A stretch of 64,000 nt of DNA from an uncultured Eubacteriales bacterium (GTDB taxonomy: Bacteria > Bacillota > Clostridia > Oscillospirales > CAG-382). The stretch spans positions 1 to 64,000 of the forward strand of contig CAKSEL010000005.1 in assembly GCA_934446675.1 (NCBI GenBank). The letters are read 5' to 3'. The position numbers and the translations under genes were made by a program. The notes beneath the pieces were generated by a model. That model saw only the letters and a list, made by a program, of their open reading frames with translations. It was not told the origin of the DNA and did no database searches. Positions 35,209 to 44,434 of this stretch are shown here, one piece after another. Numbering within the stretch: the first letter of the stretch is position 1; each line of letters starts with the position of its first letter.

Positions 35209-36294
35209 ATGTCCACAAGAGTTTTTCAAAGCGTAATCAACCAGTTGAAGGAGAACGTTGACCGTTCGGTTGCGGTAATTGACGACGCAGGATTTACAGT
35301 CGCGTGCAGCGAGCTTGTCAGAATCGGAGAGGATCACACGGATATACTCGAAGAACTTTCCGCAGAAAACCCGATAATCTGCAAGGACGGCTACACATAC
35401 AGACTTTCCGAAACAAACTCCAAGCTCGACTACATCACAATGGTTCAGGGCGAGGACAAGGAGGCTGCCGACATAAGCGCGGTATTATGCGTTTCGTTCG
35501 CAAGCATAAAGAGTCTGTACGGCGAAAAGTACGATAAATCAAGCTTTATCAAAAATATTATTCTCGACAACATTCTTCCGAGCGATATTTACATAAAGGC
35601 AAAGGAGCTGCACTTCAACGCAGACACCCCCAGAGCCGTATTCTTCGTGCGCTTTACCGAAAAGGGCGACGTTATTCCGTATGACATAATGCAGAATATG
35701 TTTCCCGACAAGAACAAGGACTATGTTATAAGCATAGGCGAAAACGACGTTGTTCTCGTAAAGGAAACAAAGGCAGGCGTGGATCTGCGCGAGCTTGAAA
35801 AGATCGCTCATTCCATAGTGGACACCGTAAGCGCCGAGTTCTTCCTCTCGATTACGGTAGGTATCGGCACGGTTGCCGAAAACATCAAGGATCTTGCAAC
35901 GGCGTTCAGAGAATCCCAGGTCGCAATAGAGGTCGGCAAGGTCTTTGACACAAAGAAAAACGTAATCAGCTACGAAAACTTAGGCATAGGCAGACTTATC
36001 TATCAGCTTCCCACAACGCTTTGCGAAATGTTCCTGCAGGAGGTATTCAAGAAAGGTTCGCTTGAAAGCCTTGACCATGAAACTCTCATGACTATTCAGG
36101 CATTCTTTGAAAACAACCTCAACGTTTCGGAAACCTCAAGAAAACTCTTCGTACACAGAAACACTCTTGTTTACAGACTTGAAAAAATCAGAAAGCTCAC
36201 CGGTCTTGACCTGCGTGAATTCGAACACGCCATAACCTTCAAGGTCGCGCTCATGGTAAAGAAATACTTAACCTCAAAACCCGTAAAATACTGA
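35209..36294 (+). CDS. PucR/CdaR-type helix-turn-helix regulator
   Basis: 361 residues. A GGDEF-like middle segment is followed by the C-terminal HTH of the PucR/CdaR family: FFENNLNVSETSRKLFVHRN, then TLVYRLEKIRKLTGLDLRE, ending near FKVALMVKKYL. Such regulators often sense small organic acids, but none of the usual target genes is present. Instead ftsE follows 15 bases later, so it may govern the cell-wall operon. AAAGGA precedes the ATG. Confidence 0.88.
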   Translation: MSTRVFQSVINQLKENVDRSVAVIDDAGFTVACSELVRIGEDHTDILEELSAENPIICKDGYTYRLSETNSKLDYITMVQGEDKEAADISAVLCVSFASIKSLYGEKYDKSSFIKNIILDNILPSDIYIKAKELHFNADTPRAVFFVRFTEKGDVIPYDIMQNMFPDKNKDYVISIGENDVVLVKETKAGVDLRELEKIAHSIVDTVSAEFFLSITVGIGTVAENIKDLATAFRESQVAIEVGKVFDTKKNVISYENLGIGRLIYQLPTTLCEMFLQEVFKKGSLESLDHETLMTIQAFFENNLNVSETSRKLFVHRNTLVYRLEKIRKLTGLDLREFEHAITFKVALMVKKYLTSKPVKY

Positions 36295-36309
36295 TAAAAG
36301 GAATTTACT

Positions 36310-36999
36310 ATGATCGAATTCAAAAACGTCTCCATGACCTATGACAACAAAAAATACGTTTTAAAAGACGTCGATTTAACCATTGACGACGGCGAATTCG
36401 TATTTATCGTAGGTCCGTCCGGTTCCGGAAAAACCACACTTACAAAGCTGCTTCTCAGAGAGGAAAAAGTAACCTCCGGAAGAATTATAATAAACGGTTT
36501 CCGTCTTGACAAGATGAGAAACGGCAAGGTTCCGTATCTCAGACGCAAGATGGGTGTCGTTTTCCAGGATTTCAGACTTTTCCCCAAGAAAACCGTATAC
36601 GAAAACGTTGCCTTTGCAATGCAGGTTATAGGTGCGTCGGGCAGCACGATAAAGACAAGAGTTCCGTTTTTCCTTGACCTTGTAGGTCTTAAAGACAAAA
36701 TGAAGTCCTTTCCGTCTCAGCTTTCCGGCGGCGAACAGCAGAGAGTTGCGCTTGCGCGCGCAATCGTAAACAATCCCGACATTATAATTGCCGACGAGCC
36801 GACGGGAAACATAGACCCCAAACTCAGTATCGAAATAATGGATCTTCTCATTACGCTCAACAAAAAGCTCGGCAAGACCGTAATTGTCGTAACGCATGAA
36901 AAAGATCTTGTTGACCACTACAAGCAAAGAGTTATCACAATAAGCGACGGCTCTGTGCTCAATGACAGAATAGGCGGTATGTTTGATGAGGAACTTTAG
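36310..36999 (+). CDS. ftsE: Cell-division ABC transporter ATP-binding protein
   Basis: 229 residues. Walker A GPSGSGKTTLTKLL, Q-loop VVFQDFRLFPKKTVYENV, signature LSGGEQQRVALARAI, Walker B IIIADEPTGNID and the switch histidine VTHEKD are all intact. With FtsX it couples ATP hydrolysis to activation of peptidoglycan hydrolases at the division site or sidewall. Overlaps ftsX by 14 bases. Confidence 0.97.
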   Translation: MIEFKNVSMTYDNKKYVLKDVDLTIDDGEFVFIVGPSGSGKTTLTKLLLREEKVTSGRIIINGFRLDKMRNGKVPYLRRKMGVVFQDFRLFPKKTVYENVAFAMQVIGASGSTIKTRVPFFLDLVGLKDKMKSFPSQLSGGEQQRVALARAIVNNPDIIIADEPTGNIDPKLSIEIMDLLITLNKKLGKTVIVVTHEKDLVDHYKQRVITISDGSVLNDRIGGMFDEEL

Positions 37000-37879
37000 A
37001 TTATTCACGTTCATAAAAGACGGATTCAAGGGCGTATTCAGAAACGGACTTATGAGCGTGGCGTCGATCCTCGTTCTGCTGTCCTCGCTGCTTGTTACCG
37101 GCATATTCTTAACGCTTGTTATGAACGTCAACTTCAATCTTGAAAAACTCGACAATTTCAACGAAGTCGTATGCTACTTAAAGCTTGATTCAAACGCCGA
37201 ACAGGTCGAAGAAACCAAAGAGGCAATACAGCGGCTCGACAACGTTCAGAGCGTTACATACGTTTCAAAGAGCGAAGCGCTTGAATCCGAGCGCGAAAAG
37301 TACGGCGATCAGTATTCTTATCTCTTTGACTCTTACGACGACGAAACAAACCCTCTCCCCGACTCTTTCAGAATAGAGTACGAGAGCGTAAGCAAGCTCG
37401 ACGCGCTTATATATCAGCTCGGCAAGATAGACAGCGTTGACAGCATAAGAAACAGCCGTGAAATTGCAATAAATATAGAAAAATTCAAGAATATAATCTC
37501 CGTAGGCTGTACGTGGCTCATGGCGGTGCTTATTGTGGTATCGGTCTTCGTAATATCCAACACCATAAAGCTTACTTTCCATTCCAGAGAGCTTGAAATA
37601 AGTATAATGCGCTACATAGGCGCCACAAAAACCTACATAACCATGCCGTTTATCATTGAAGGCATTATAATCTCGCTCGTTGCGGCAAGCATTTCATATG
37701 TTACCCAGTGGTACATATACACCTTTATAGTCGAAGGTCTTGCCGAGCAGTACAGCTTTGTGTCTATAATCCCGTATGCGCAGCTTAACAACATCTTCTT
37801 GGCGCTGTTCTTCGGCGCAGGTCTGTTCATAGGCGTATTCGGCACGGCTATAACAATACGCAGATATATGCGCGTTTAA
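36986..37879 (+). CDS. ftsX: Cell-division protein, permease-like
   Basis: 297 residues: a short cytoplasmic N-terminus, helix 1 (about 20-42), a large extracellular loop of about 120 residues (DNFNEVVCYLKLDSNAEQVE onward), then three helices, with LEISIMRYIGATKTYI typical of FtsX. The extracellular loop normally binds a coiled-coil hydrolase or activator; the M23 protein encoded next is the obvious partner. A TTG lies one codon earlier, but the ATG at 36986 is preferred. Overlaps ftsE. Confidence 0.95.
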   Translation: MRNFRLFTFIKDGFKGVFRNGLMSVASILVLLSSLLVTGIFLTLVMNVNFNLEKLDNFNEVVCYLKLDSNAEQVEETKEAIQRLDNVQSVTYVSKSEALESEREKYGDQYSYLFDSYDDETNPLPDSFRIEYESVSKLDALIYQLGKIDSVDSIRNSREIAINIEKFKNIISVGCTWLMAVLIVVSVFVISNTIKLTFHSRELEISIMRYIGATKTYITMPFIIEGIIISLVAASISYVTQWYIYTFIVEGLAEQYSFVSIIPYAQLNNIFLALFFGAGLFIGVFGTAITIRRYMRV

Positions 37880-37929
37880 AACAGGCACTCAAACCCTTTT
37901 TACCCGTTTTCAAGGAGGCGGAAAACAAA

Positions 37930-39150
37930 GTGAAAGCATTATCATTGCGCCGCGTATTCTGCGTTCTCGCACTCTCATGCGTTATGGCTGCCGCAGTCAT
38001 GATAAACGCCGGAGTCGATATATCACGCTCGTTTTCGGCATACGCCGCAGTTTCCGACAGCCAGAAACAGATACATGAGCTTCAGTCAAAGCTTTCGGGT
38101 ATTCAGAGCGACGCAAAAAAGCTCAAAGAACAGATTGCAGCCGCAAAATCCGGCGCGGCAAACCTCGAAACCGAAATTCAGAACCTCGAATACGAAACAA
38201 CGCTGCTCTCCACGCGTATAAAAACCATGGAAACGCTCATAAATCAGCTTGACGTTCTTTACGAACAGCAGGGACAGCAGATCGAGGAGCTTTCTCTGAA
38301 AGAAGCCGAGGAGCAAAAGATATTTGACAATATGCTCAGAATGTCGTATATGTACGGCAGCGATACATATTTTCATCTTCTTTTCGGTTCGGAGAACATA
38401 GGCGACTTTCTTTCGAGAGTGGATTTTATAGTATATCATTTCAGAGCCAACAACAATGTTCTCGAAAGGCTTTCCGAAACAAAGGCAAGTCTTGAAAAGA
38501 CGCGCGAAGAACAGAAAAATTCCAAGGACGAAAGCGTTGTATACAAAGATCAGCTCGAACAGGACAAAAAAGAGTACGACGCAAAAATAGCCGAGGCAAA
38601 TCAGAAAAAGACGCAGTATATGGCAGACGCGGCAAACGCCGAATCTCTCTACGAGAAAAAGCTTGCCGAAACAAACGCCATAAACGCCGAGATCAAGGCT
38701 CTTTACGAGGAACAGCGAAAGAATAACACCGCGTCCTCCAACGCAGCTTATTCCGGCACAATGGGCTATCCTCTGCCCTCATCATATACGACGGTTTCCA
38801 GCGGATTTATAACACGTACAAGCCCGATAAGCGGCAAAACCGAAAACCACAACGGACTTGATCTTCCCGCACCGCGTGGCACAAGCATATACGCGGCAGA
38901 CGCAGGAAAAGTAGTAATCGCACGCCACAGTTCTTCATGGGGAAATTACGTAACCATAGACCACGGCGGCGGAATAATGACGCTGTATGCCCATGCAAGC
39001 TCACTCAACGTAACCGTAGGTCAGACCGTCAAAAAGGGCGACACAATAGCATATGTCGGCTCTACCGGCTGGTCAACAGGCAACCATCTGCACTTTACGG
39101 TCTACAAGAACGGCGTTGCGGTAAATCCTGCGCCATACATAGGTCTCTGA
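37930..39150 (+). CDS. Coiled-coil M23 peptidoglycan hydrolase (EnvC/PcsB-like partner of FtsEX)
   Basis: 406 residues. Signal peptide (about 1-38), a long coiled coil (about 40-265, with repeated Gln/Lys/Glu heptads) and a C-terminal LytM domain. Unlike E. coli EnvC, whose LytM site is degenerate, zinc-ligand motifs are present here: NHNGLDL, LYAHAS and GNHLHF. It is therefore probably an active endopeptidase controlled by FtsEX through the coiled coil. GTG start with AGGAGGCGG upstream. Follows ftsX by 50 bases. Confidence 0.92.
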   Translation: MKALSLRRVFCVLALSCVMAAAVMINAGVDISRSFSAYAAVSDSQKQIHELQSKLSGIQSDAKKLKEQIAAAKSGAANLETEIQNLEYETTLLSTRIKTMETLINQLDVLYEQQGQQIEELSLKEAEEQKIFDNMLRMSYMYGSDTYFHLLFGSENIGDFLSRVDFIVYHFRANNNVLERLSETKASLEKTREEQKNSKDESVVYKDQLEQDKKEYDAKIAEANQKKTQYMADAANAESLYEKKLAETNAINAEIKALYEEQRKNNTASSNAAYSGTMGYPLPSSYTTVSSGFITRTSPISGKTENHNGLDLPAPRGTSIYAADAGKVVIARHSSSWGNYVTIDHGGGIMTLYAHASSLNVTVGQTVKKGDTIAYVGSTGWSTGNHLHFTVYKNGVAVNPAPYIGL

Positions 39151-39186
39151 ACCGCAGAATTTTAAATTTATCAAGACTTTTTCAGG

Positions 39187-39213
39187 GGCTGTCCGCAAAA
39201 AGACAGTCCTTTG
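39187..39213 (+). terminator. Weak hairpin between the M23 and S41 genes
   Basis: A 7-bp stem with one G-U pair (39187-39193 with 39202-39208) followed by CTTTG. It could reduce read-through into the protease gene; the T tract is poor. Confidence 0.35.
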
Positions 39214-39268
39214 ACTTTATAAAGATACGCTATCATTACAAGAATCTGACAAAAAGGACGGCGATACC

Positions 39269-40492
39269 TTGAACAAAAACAAAAACGCGTTGAAAATACC
39301 TATGTATATATTTGCTCTTTCCGCGACTGTCTTACTTACGTTTCAGACGACGTTTCTCCTGGTAAACGATTCCTGGCAAAAACGTGTGGCAAACATGGTT
39401 GCCACAGACAGAACCGCGCTTTCCGAAAGCCTTACGTCGCTTGACGGCATTGTAAAGAGCAAATCCGTATATGCCGCAGACACCTCCTCTCTCATCGACG
39501 GAGCAATGGGCGGCTATCTTTCGGGACTCGGCGACAGATACGCAATGTACATGAATTCCGAACAGTATTCCGACTACATTGCGGCATCCGCACAGGGTTC
39601 GTCAGTAGGTATCGGCATAAGCTCGCTGTACGATTCGGCAAAGAACGGAATTTACGTCGTAAACGTCTACGCGGACTCTCCCGCACAAAAGGCAGGCATT
39701 GTTCCGGGAGACACGATAACAAGCGTAAACGGCGTTGCTGTGAACGAATCGGGCTTCTACGGCGCAATGCTCAAAATTGGCAGCGGCGAAGCTTATTCAA
39801 GCGTGCTTTTAAAGGTCAGGAAAAGCGACGGAACCTCGGAGGACATCACCGTTCCGCGTGATATTGTTTCGGTAAACGGCATAAGCACACGCATAATTCA
39901 CGATAACGTCGGCGTAATATCAATAAGCGAATTTACAAGCACCGTGACCGACGATTTCAAGGCAGGCGCCGAAGAGCTTATCAAAAACGGCGCGGACAGA
40001 TTTATAATTGACATAAGAAACAATCCCGGCGGAGAGATCGACAATGTCGCCTCGCTCTTGGACTTTATACTTCCCGACGGCACAACTATCACCGGCGCCG
40101 ACCGCGACGGTTCGGCCAAGACCTACAAAAGCGACGTAAATCAGTTTTCTTATCCCATAACGGTTCTCGTAAACCGCAATACGGTATGCGGCGCTGAGCT
40201 TTTTGCCGCAGCAATGAAAGATTTTGGACGTGCCTCTTTAGTCGGCGAGACCACCTACGGCAAAGCCACCGTTCAGAGCATTTTCCCTCTGTCCGACGGC
40301 GCGGTAAGCTTCTCGACCGTGCTTTTCACAACTCCGTCCGGTTCTTCCTTTGACGGCGACGGCATAGTGCCGGATTATGAAATTCCGCAAAACACACAGG
40401 TTTCCGAAAACGTCGAAGTTACCGACGCTCAGCTTGAAAAAGCCTCAGAAGTCGTACTCGCGGTACAGGATATGAGCCCTGCCAATCAGTAA
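39269..40492 (+). CDS. S41 family C-terminal processing protease with Cys at the nucleophile position
   Basis: 407 residues: an N-terminal membrane anchor/signal segment (about 8-30), a PDZ domain (about 107-190, SPAQKAGIVPGDTITSVNG) and an S41 core (RFIIDIRNNPGGEIDNV, GETTYGKATVQ). The lysine of the catalytic dyad is residue 332. The residue 25 positions earlier, normally serine in this family, is cysteine 307 (codon TGC at 40187-40189, in NTVCGAELF). Such proteases trim or degrade exported proteins, and in some bacteria they control peptidoglycan hydrolases, which fits the ftsEX-M23 neighbourhood. TTG start after AAAGGA. Confidence 0.9.
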   Translation: MNKNKNALKIPMYIFALSATVLLTFQTTFLLVNDSWQKRVANMVATDRTALSESLTSLDGIVKSKSVYAADTSSLIDGAMGGYLSGLGDRYAMYMNSEQYSDYIAASAQGSSVGIGISSLYDSAKNGIYVVNVYADSPAQKAGIVPGDTITSVNGVAVNESGFYGAMLKIGSGEAYSSVLLKVRKSDGTSEDITVPRDIVSVNGISTRIIHDNVGVISISEFTSTVTDDFKAGAEELIKNGADRFIIDIRNNPGGEIDNVASLLDFILPDGTTITGADRDGSAKTYKSDVNQFSYPITVLVNRNTVCGAELFAAAMKDFGRASLVGETTYGKATVQSIFPLSDGAVSFSTVLFTTPSGSSFDGDGIVPDYEIPQNTQVSENVEVTDAQLEKASEVVLAVQDMSPANQ

Positions 40493-40550
40493 GCGCTTTT
40501 TACGAACCGTTCTTTCGCGGTGCAATCAGACATTCATATACCAATACAAC

Positions 40551-40588
40551 TCCGCTGCGCACAAAAACGCGGCGGATATTTGTTTTTT
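40551..40588 (+). terminator. Terminator of the ftsEX-protease operon
   Basis: A 9-bp stem with one G-U pair (40551-40559 with 40568-40576) followed by TATTTGTTTTTT. Confidence 0.85.
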
Positions 40589-40663
40589 AAGGTGAAAACT
40601 CTAAGGCAAAACGCCTTTTTTGTCATTTTTTAAAATTTTCCAACATTTTTCTCGCAAATTCTC

Positions 40664-40692
40664 TGTACAAATGCCGAAATATGTGTTATAAT
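40664..40692 (+). promoter_or_regulatory. Promoter of rlmB
   Basis: TGTACA at 40664-40669, 17-bp spacer, TATAAT at 40687-40692. The -35 differs from consensus, but the -10 is perfect and preceded by TGT. Confidence 0.65.
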
Positions 40693-40782
40693 GTAAAAGA
40701 GTATTTATACAGTCAGTTATTATGCCGTTTTGCGGCGAAAATACACGCATTTTTCAAAAAACATTTCCCGAAAGGTTATAAA

Positions 40783-41667
40783 ATGAGCTACAACAAAAAC
40801 AACAATTCCAAAAACGGAGAAAAAAAGGATTTCGGCAAAAAGAAAAACTTTTCTTCACGTAACAGACGCGGCGACGCAAATCCCGGTTCGGGAAAAACCT
40901 ACAACAACGGCGAAGGATTTGACGAAGGTCTGTCAAACGGTTCGGTTCCCGGCAGAAACGCCGTAAGAGAACTCTTAAAATCCGGCAGACAGATAGAAAA
41001 GATATACGTTCAGAAGGGTCAGCGCGAAGGATCTATAACGGTTCTTGCGGCTACCGCGCTTGAACGCGGAATTCCTCTTATCGAAACGGAAAAGGCAAAG
41101 CTTGACAAGCTCTGCGGCTATGAACAGCATCAGGGTATCGTCGCAATAGCCTCTGAAAAAGAATATGTGACGATAGAGGACGTGCTCGAAATTGCAAAGC
41201 AGCGCGGCGAAAAACCGCTTATAGTCATAGCGGACAACATTTCCGATCCGCACAATCTCGGAGCCATAATCAGATGTGCAGAGGGCGCAGGCGCTCACGG
41301 CATTATTATCCCCAAACGCAACAGCGCGTGCATCACGCCGGCAGTCGCAAAGGCTTCTGCGGGTGCAGTCGAACATCTTGCCGCGGTAAAGTGCGTAAAC
41401 GTCACCGAAACCATAAAGAAGCTCAAAGAGCTCGGTCTTTGGATATTTGCCGCAGAGGCGGACGGAACAGACTACACAAAAGCCGATTTTGACGTTCCCT
41501 GCGCAATAGTCCTCGGCAGCGAAGAAAACGGCGTATCGCCGCTTGTAAAGAAAAACTGCGATTACATTCTTTCCTTACCCATGAGAGGCAAGGTAAATTC
41601 CCTCAACGTTTCGACGGCGGCGGCTGTTCTGCTTTACAGAGCCATAAGCCAGAGAGGTCAGAACTAA
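40783..41667 (+). CDS. rlmB: 23S rRNA (guanosine-2'-O-)-methyltransferase, TrmH family
   Basis: 294 residues. An Asn/Lys/Gly-rich disordered N-terminus (about 1-55), an L30e-like substrate-binding part (PGRNAVRELL, LCGYEQHQGIVA) and a SPOUT knot with IADNISDPHNLGAIIRCAEGAGA, LGSEENGVSPLVK and LPMRGKVNSLNVSTAAAVLLY. Members methylate G2251 of 23S rRNA. The frame is open from 40681, inside the promoter, so the ATG at 40783 with AAAGG upstream is used. The P-ATPase-like gene follows after 24 bases. Confidence 0.92.
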   Translation: MSYNKNNNSKNGEKKDFGKKKNFSSRNRRGDANPGSGKTYNNGEGFDEGLSNGSVPGRNAVRELLKSGRQIEKIYVQKGQREGSITVLAATALERGIPLIETEKAKLDKLCGYEQHQGIVAIASEKEYVTIEDVLEIAKQRGEKPLIVIADNISDPHNLGAIIRCAEGAGAHGIIIPKRNSACITPAVAKASAGAVEHLAAVKCVNVTETIKKLKELGLWIFAAEADGTDYTKADFDVPCAIVLGSEENGVSPLVKKNCDYILSLPMRGKVNSLNVSTAAAVLLYRAISQRGQN

Positions 41668-41691
41668 ACAAAAACAACGGAGGTCAGATTA

Positions 41692-44202
41692 ATGTCAGAA
41701 AAGCAAAACCTTCCCGAAAATTCAGGCAAAACAGGTCTTGCCGGGCTGTTTGCAGGCAAAAAGCAAGACAGATCGGAAAACGATGCCGTTATGAACGGCG
41801 GCACGGAAACCCAACTTGATTCCGCTGCGGAAAACCAAAACAGTGACGAGCCGTATCAGTATTCTCTTGACGACGCTGCCGCACAGAATGATGCCGCCGA
41901 AACAGACGGCGGAAATACTGAAAACGGCGACGAAATTACCGTTGAAAAATCCGAGATACATATAGATTCGCAAAACGGCGAAAATTCCGAAAGTCTTTCC
42001 GAAAACGGCAGTGCCGGTTCATCGCCGGTCTCAAACAACGACACCGCAGTATTCACCTTCGCAAAGGATCTTCCCGAGGGCATAAGCCACGAGGAACTTA
42101 ACCTTTCAGAACTTGAGGACAGCGCAAAGAGCTACTTCAATGCAACTCACACAAGCAGCATTGACGACAAGATAGACGAGCTGTGCCGTCTTGCCGACAA
42201 CGGTTTTGACGATACCGACACCGCAGCCGAAACGCCGGAGATTATTTCGGAAAGTACCGAAAGCGGCGAAGATCCGGGCAAGACCGAAACAAAAAAGAAA
42301 AAAAGACGCCGCCGCAAAGATGTAATCTCAAACGACGACATTGCAATGCTTTCGGGAAACCACCCGTCTGCTGAAAGCTCCGACATAACTGACAGCGAAC
42401 CGCATGACGAATACACCGACGTATTTGCTTCCGGCAGGCTCGGAGAAAATTTCAACAGGCAGTACGACGCACTGTTTTCCGACGACGAACCCGAATGTGA
42501 GTACACCGATCCGCACCAGGAAACTTTAATAATCAAAGAGCTGCGTTCAAACGCGCTTAAAGGAGTTTTGTCGGTTATACTGACGATTGCCGCAGCAATT
42601 TTCTGCATATATTTTGAAAGTGCCGCAGGAACGGCAAAGTCACACCCCGGAATTTTTGAACCCGGAAGATACGGTGTTGTATACGCGCTTTCCATGCTTC
42701 AGATCATGTTCTTCGGCGTTATCTTCAACCTTGACGGTGTAAAACGCGCGTTCAAGAGCCTTAATCCGCACAGGGCGCGTCCGGAACTTCTTTGCGCCGT
42801 TACGCTGTGCGTATGCACGCTTTATACGATTATATCCATTACGCTTGCGGGAACAAGCCCGTCGCTGCGTTCTTACTGTTCGGTCGGCTGTCTTGCGCTT
42901 GTAATACTCTCGGTCAACAGCTTTATAAAGTCATACACGGCGCTGACATCTTTCTGCATTGCCGCCTCCAAAAAGCCGAAGTTTTCAATGACCGAGCTTG
43001 ACGCAACCTCCGACGAGGCAGGCGCGTTCGCAAAATATCTCGAACAGGACACTACCATTTTCACCGTTTCAAAAAACAGCTTTATTTCCGGCTTCTTCAA
43101 AAAGACTTTTGCCGCGCCCAAAGCTACAAGATCCTGCTTTAAGCTTGCGGTAACGGGAATAATTGTCGGAGTTGTCTGCGGAGTGCTTTCCGGATTTATG
43201 ACTTCGGACATCTATCACGGCATAACAGTCGGGGCAGGCGTAATACTCGCTTCCCTTCCGGTAAATCTTCTTCTGGCAACGGCTCTGCCCTACCTTGTTT
43301 TCTCGCTCAGAGCCGCAAAGTCAAAGACCGCGTTTATAGGCGAGGCTGCCTGCGACGCATACACCGAGGCCGGTATCATATCCTTTGACGACACCGAGGT
43401 ATTTCCTCCCAAGAACGTCAAAGTTTCAAGCATTCGCACATACGGCGACCACAGAATCGACAGGGTTATAATCTACATGGCGCGCATTTTCGACAAACTG
43501 CCGGGTCCGCTTTCATACGTATTTGCAAATTCCGTACAGGGCAGCGACGAGCACATAGGAGAGGCTTCTGTCATAGAACATTCTCCCGACGGACTGAGAA
43601 TAAAGCTCGACGACATGGAAATTTTACTCGGCACAAGCAATTTCTTCAGACTCTTTGACATTGCAACTCCGTCGGACAACATAGACGAATCCTTCTTGCA
43701 GTCTCTCGGCAGCATTATGTATATGTCCGTAAACGGCGGACTTGCCGCAAAGTTCTACATAAAGTATTCGGTAAACCGCGGTTTTGAGCCTATACTCCAC
43801 AGTCTTTACAATGCAGGCGTATGCGTAGGCGTAAAGACCTTTGACCCCTGCATAAACAACCAGCTCATCTGCGGAAATCTCAAGGGAACAAATTACCCCG
43901 TTTCGGTTATCAGAAAATCCCCCGAAACACTTTCCGAAGAGCCTGAAACGACCTCAAACGGCAGCATAGTTTCACTCACCGGCGCTCACAGTTTTCTCCA
44001 CGGCTTTATAAGCCTTGACAAGCTCAGAAACATCTACCGTTCAAACACCGTTGTCGGCACAGTATGCTCGGTTCTCAGCATTATAATCGCCGCAGCTCTC
44101 ACGCTTACCGGCGCGGTTCCCGTTCTTACGGTTTCGTTCTTTGTCGGACTTCAGCTTCTCTGGTGTCTGCCTGCGGTTGTATTCTCGTTTTTAAGCAAAT
44201 AA
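41692..44202 (+). CDS. Degenerate P1B-type ATPase-like membrane protein (probably inactive)
   Basis: 836 residues. Residues 1-285 are acidic, Ser/Asn/Glu-rich and probably disordered, with a basic patch KKKKRRRRK near 204. Four helices follow, then a soluble part of about 90, two helices, a soluble part of about 240, and two last helices, the topology of P1B metal ATPases. The second block reads ASLPVNLLLATALPYLVFS where P1B pumps have CPCxLxLATP. It leads to SKTAFIGEAACDAY and SFDDTEVF (residues 564-571) where pumps have FDKTGTL. The TGDN position reads KTFDPCIN near 715, and the GDGxND motif is absent. I infer a pseudo-enzyme of unknown role. GGAGG sets the ATG; cotranscribed with rlmB. Confidence 0.72.
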   Translation: MSEKQNLPENSGKTGLAGLFAGKKQDRSENDAVMNGGTETQLDSAAENQNSDEPYQYSLDDAAAQNDAAETDGGNTENGDEITVEKSEIHIDSQNGENSESLSENGSAGSSPVSNNDTAVFTFAKDLPEGISHEELNLSELEDSAKSYFNATHTSSIDDKIDELCRLADNGFDDTDTAAETPEIISESTESGEDPGKTETKKKKRRRRKDVISNDDIAMLSGNHPSAESSDITDSEPHDEYTDVFASGRLGENFNRQYDALFSDDEPECEYTDPHQETLIIKELRSNALKGVLSVILTIAAAIFCIYFESAAGTAKSHPGIFEPGRYGVVYALSMLQIMFFGVIFNLDGVKRAFKSLNPHRARPELLCAVTLCVCTLYTIISITLAGTSPSLRSYCSVGCLALVILSVNSFIKSYTALTSFCIAASKKPKFSMTELDATSDEAGAFAKYLEQDTTIFTVSKNSFISGFFKKTFAAPKATRSCFKLAVTGIIVGVVCGVLSGFMTSDIYHGITVGAGVILASLPVNLLLATALPYLVFSLRAAKSKTAFIGEAACDAYTEAGIISFDDTEVFPPKNVKVSSIRTYGDHRIDRVIIYMARIFDKLPGPLSYVFANSVQGSDEHIGEASVIEHSPDGLRIKLDDMEILLGTSNFFRLFDIATPSDNIDESFLQSLGSIMYMSVNGGLAAKFYIKYSVNRGFEPILHSLYNAGVCVGVKTFDPCINNQLICGNLKGTNYPVSVIRKSPETLSEEPETTSNGSIVSLTGAHSFLHGFISLDKLRNIYRSNTVVGTVCSVLSIIIAAALTLTGAVPVLTVSFFVGLQLLWCLPAVVFSFLSK

Positions 44203-44233
44203 AAGTTTAAACCTTTTTATCACATCAAATTTC

Positions 44234-44283
44234 AGCTTGGCACGGCGGTATTCCGCAGCAATCGTGCCGAGCTGTTATTTTTT
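44234..44283 (+). terminator. Terminator of the rlmB operon
   Basis: An 11-bp stem with one G-U pair (44234-44244 with 44263-44273) followed by TTATTTTTT. Confidence 0.88.
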
Positions 44284-44341
44284 GCCGTGTTTTGTGCAAA
44301 TATGACAAATATTAGTGCGATTTTTCAAGCATATTTGCATA

Positions 44342-44370
44342 TTGCAAACAAACTCGATATATAGTATAAT
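44342..44370 (+). promoter_or_regulatory. Promoter of the EF-G-like gene
   Basis: TTGCAA at 44342-44347, 17-bp spacer, TATAAT at 44365-44370. Confidence 0.75.
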
Positions 44371-44434
44371 AGATTTAAAGAGTTATCCGAAATAAGTTTA
44401 ACTCGGCAAATATTCCGGAAAGGGGCAACAGGAA

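Noticed and set aside
41692..44202. Reading this gene as an active metal-exporting ATPase
   Set aside because: The phosphorylation loop, the metal-binding CPC, TGDN and GDGxND motifs are all changed or missing, so an active pump is unlikely.
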